Below, in pieces: positions 63,955-64,000 of a stretch of 64,000 nucleotides of DNA; position 1 is the stretch's first letter, and each line of letters begins with the position of its first letter. The position numbers and the translations under genes were made by a program. The stretch is from an uncultured Lachnospiraceae bacterium (GTDB lineage: Bacteria; Bacillota; Clostridia; Lachnospirales; Lachnospiraceae): positions 18,159 to 82,158 of the forward strand of contig CAJUDQ010000013.1 of NCBI GenBank assembly GCA_910585215.1, given 5' to 3'. The notes under the pieces are model-generated. The model ran no database searches. It was not told the origin of the DNA and saw only the letters and a list, made by a program, of their open reading frames with translations.

Positions 63955-64000
63955 CTCCCCGAGTAGGACTCGAACCTACGACAACGCGGTTAACAGCCGC
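63955..64000 (-). tRNA. tRNA-Asn(GTT), partial (5' part beyond window end)
   Basis: Minus strand shows the anticodon loop CTGTTAACC with anticodon GTT, then the T arm (GTAGG TTCGAGT CCTAC) and the acceptor strand TCGGGGA with discriminator G at 63955. The CCA end is not encoded (the next bases are CTT). The D arm and 5' acceptor strand lie beyond the window. Confidence 0.93.

Noticed and set aside
1..64000. CRISPR array, insertion sequences, prophage or integrase
   Set aside because: No regular spaced repeats, transposase, integrase or phage structural genes were seen anywhere in the window, including the restriction region.

Overview
The window reads as a low-GC, motile, anaerobic Bacillota chromosome, most likely Lachnospiraceae (relatives of Roseburia, Agathobacter or Lachnospira). 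The basis is the gene content and order, the AT-rich codon use, the strong AGGAGG-type ribosome sites, and the small hypothetical genes found beside the flagellar locus. This placement comes from family knowledge and was not tested by a search. All genes except one (57517-57948) lie on the minus strand, so transcription runs from high to low coordinates.

From the right, in transcription order: a tRNA-Asn cut by the window edge with its terminator; a housekeeping group (M18 aminopeptidase, UDP-sugar pyrophosphorylase, glutamine-dependent NAD synthetase, a multi-pass membrane protein); one convergent plus-strand gene for a small membrane-anchored protein; addB-addA for double-strand break repair; an esterase-like hydrolase; a coiled-coil protein with a C-terminal J domain; then yifB (comM-like), dprA, topA and codY.

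The core is one almost unbroken fla/che operon of about 35 kb (42723 down to 8029). Rod and basal body come first (flgB, flgC, fliE, fliF), then switch and export ATPase (fliG, fliH, fliI, fliJ), a YlxF/MotE-like gene, fliK, flgD, a TIGR02530 gene and flgE. Next are motA, motB, fliL, fliM, fliY, cheY, the export gate (fliO, fliP, fliQ, fliR, flhB, flhA), flhF, flhG and a PilZ protein. Chemotaxis follows (cheB, cheA, cheW, cheC, cheD), then a small membrane protein, sigD (fliA), a FapA-like gene, three small accessory genes, and rpsB-tsf. The main promoter is a near-consensus sigma-A site at 42794-42822, and a second lies before motA. The order dprA-topA-codY-flgB...sigD-swrB-like-rpsB-tsf matches Bacillus subtilis with internal genes missing, so it is an old Bacillota arrangement. 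Two overlapping CodY-box matches lie upstream of codY, and a weaker one sits inside the flgB promoter, suggesting that nutrient sensing controls motility.

Left of tsf, where B. subtilis continues with pyrH and frr, the window holds a small unknown gene and a visibly more AT-rich type I restriction-modification locus: hsdR, a FRG-domain gene, then hsdM (cut by the window edge). This looks like an accessory defence island. The least explained items are the FRG gene inside the restriction operon, paired covarying hairpins just upstream of sigD, a plus-strand terminator inside the minus-strand operon, and several unrecognised small proteins.
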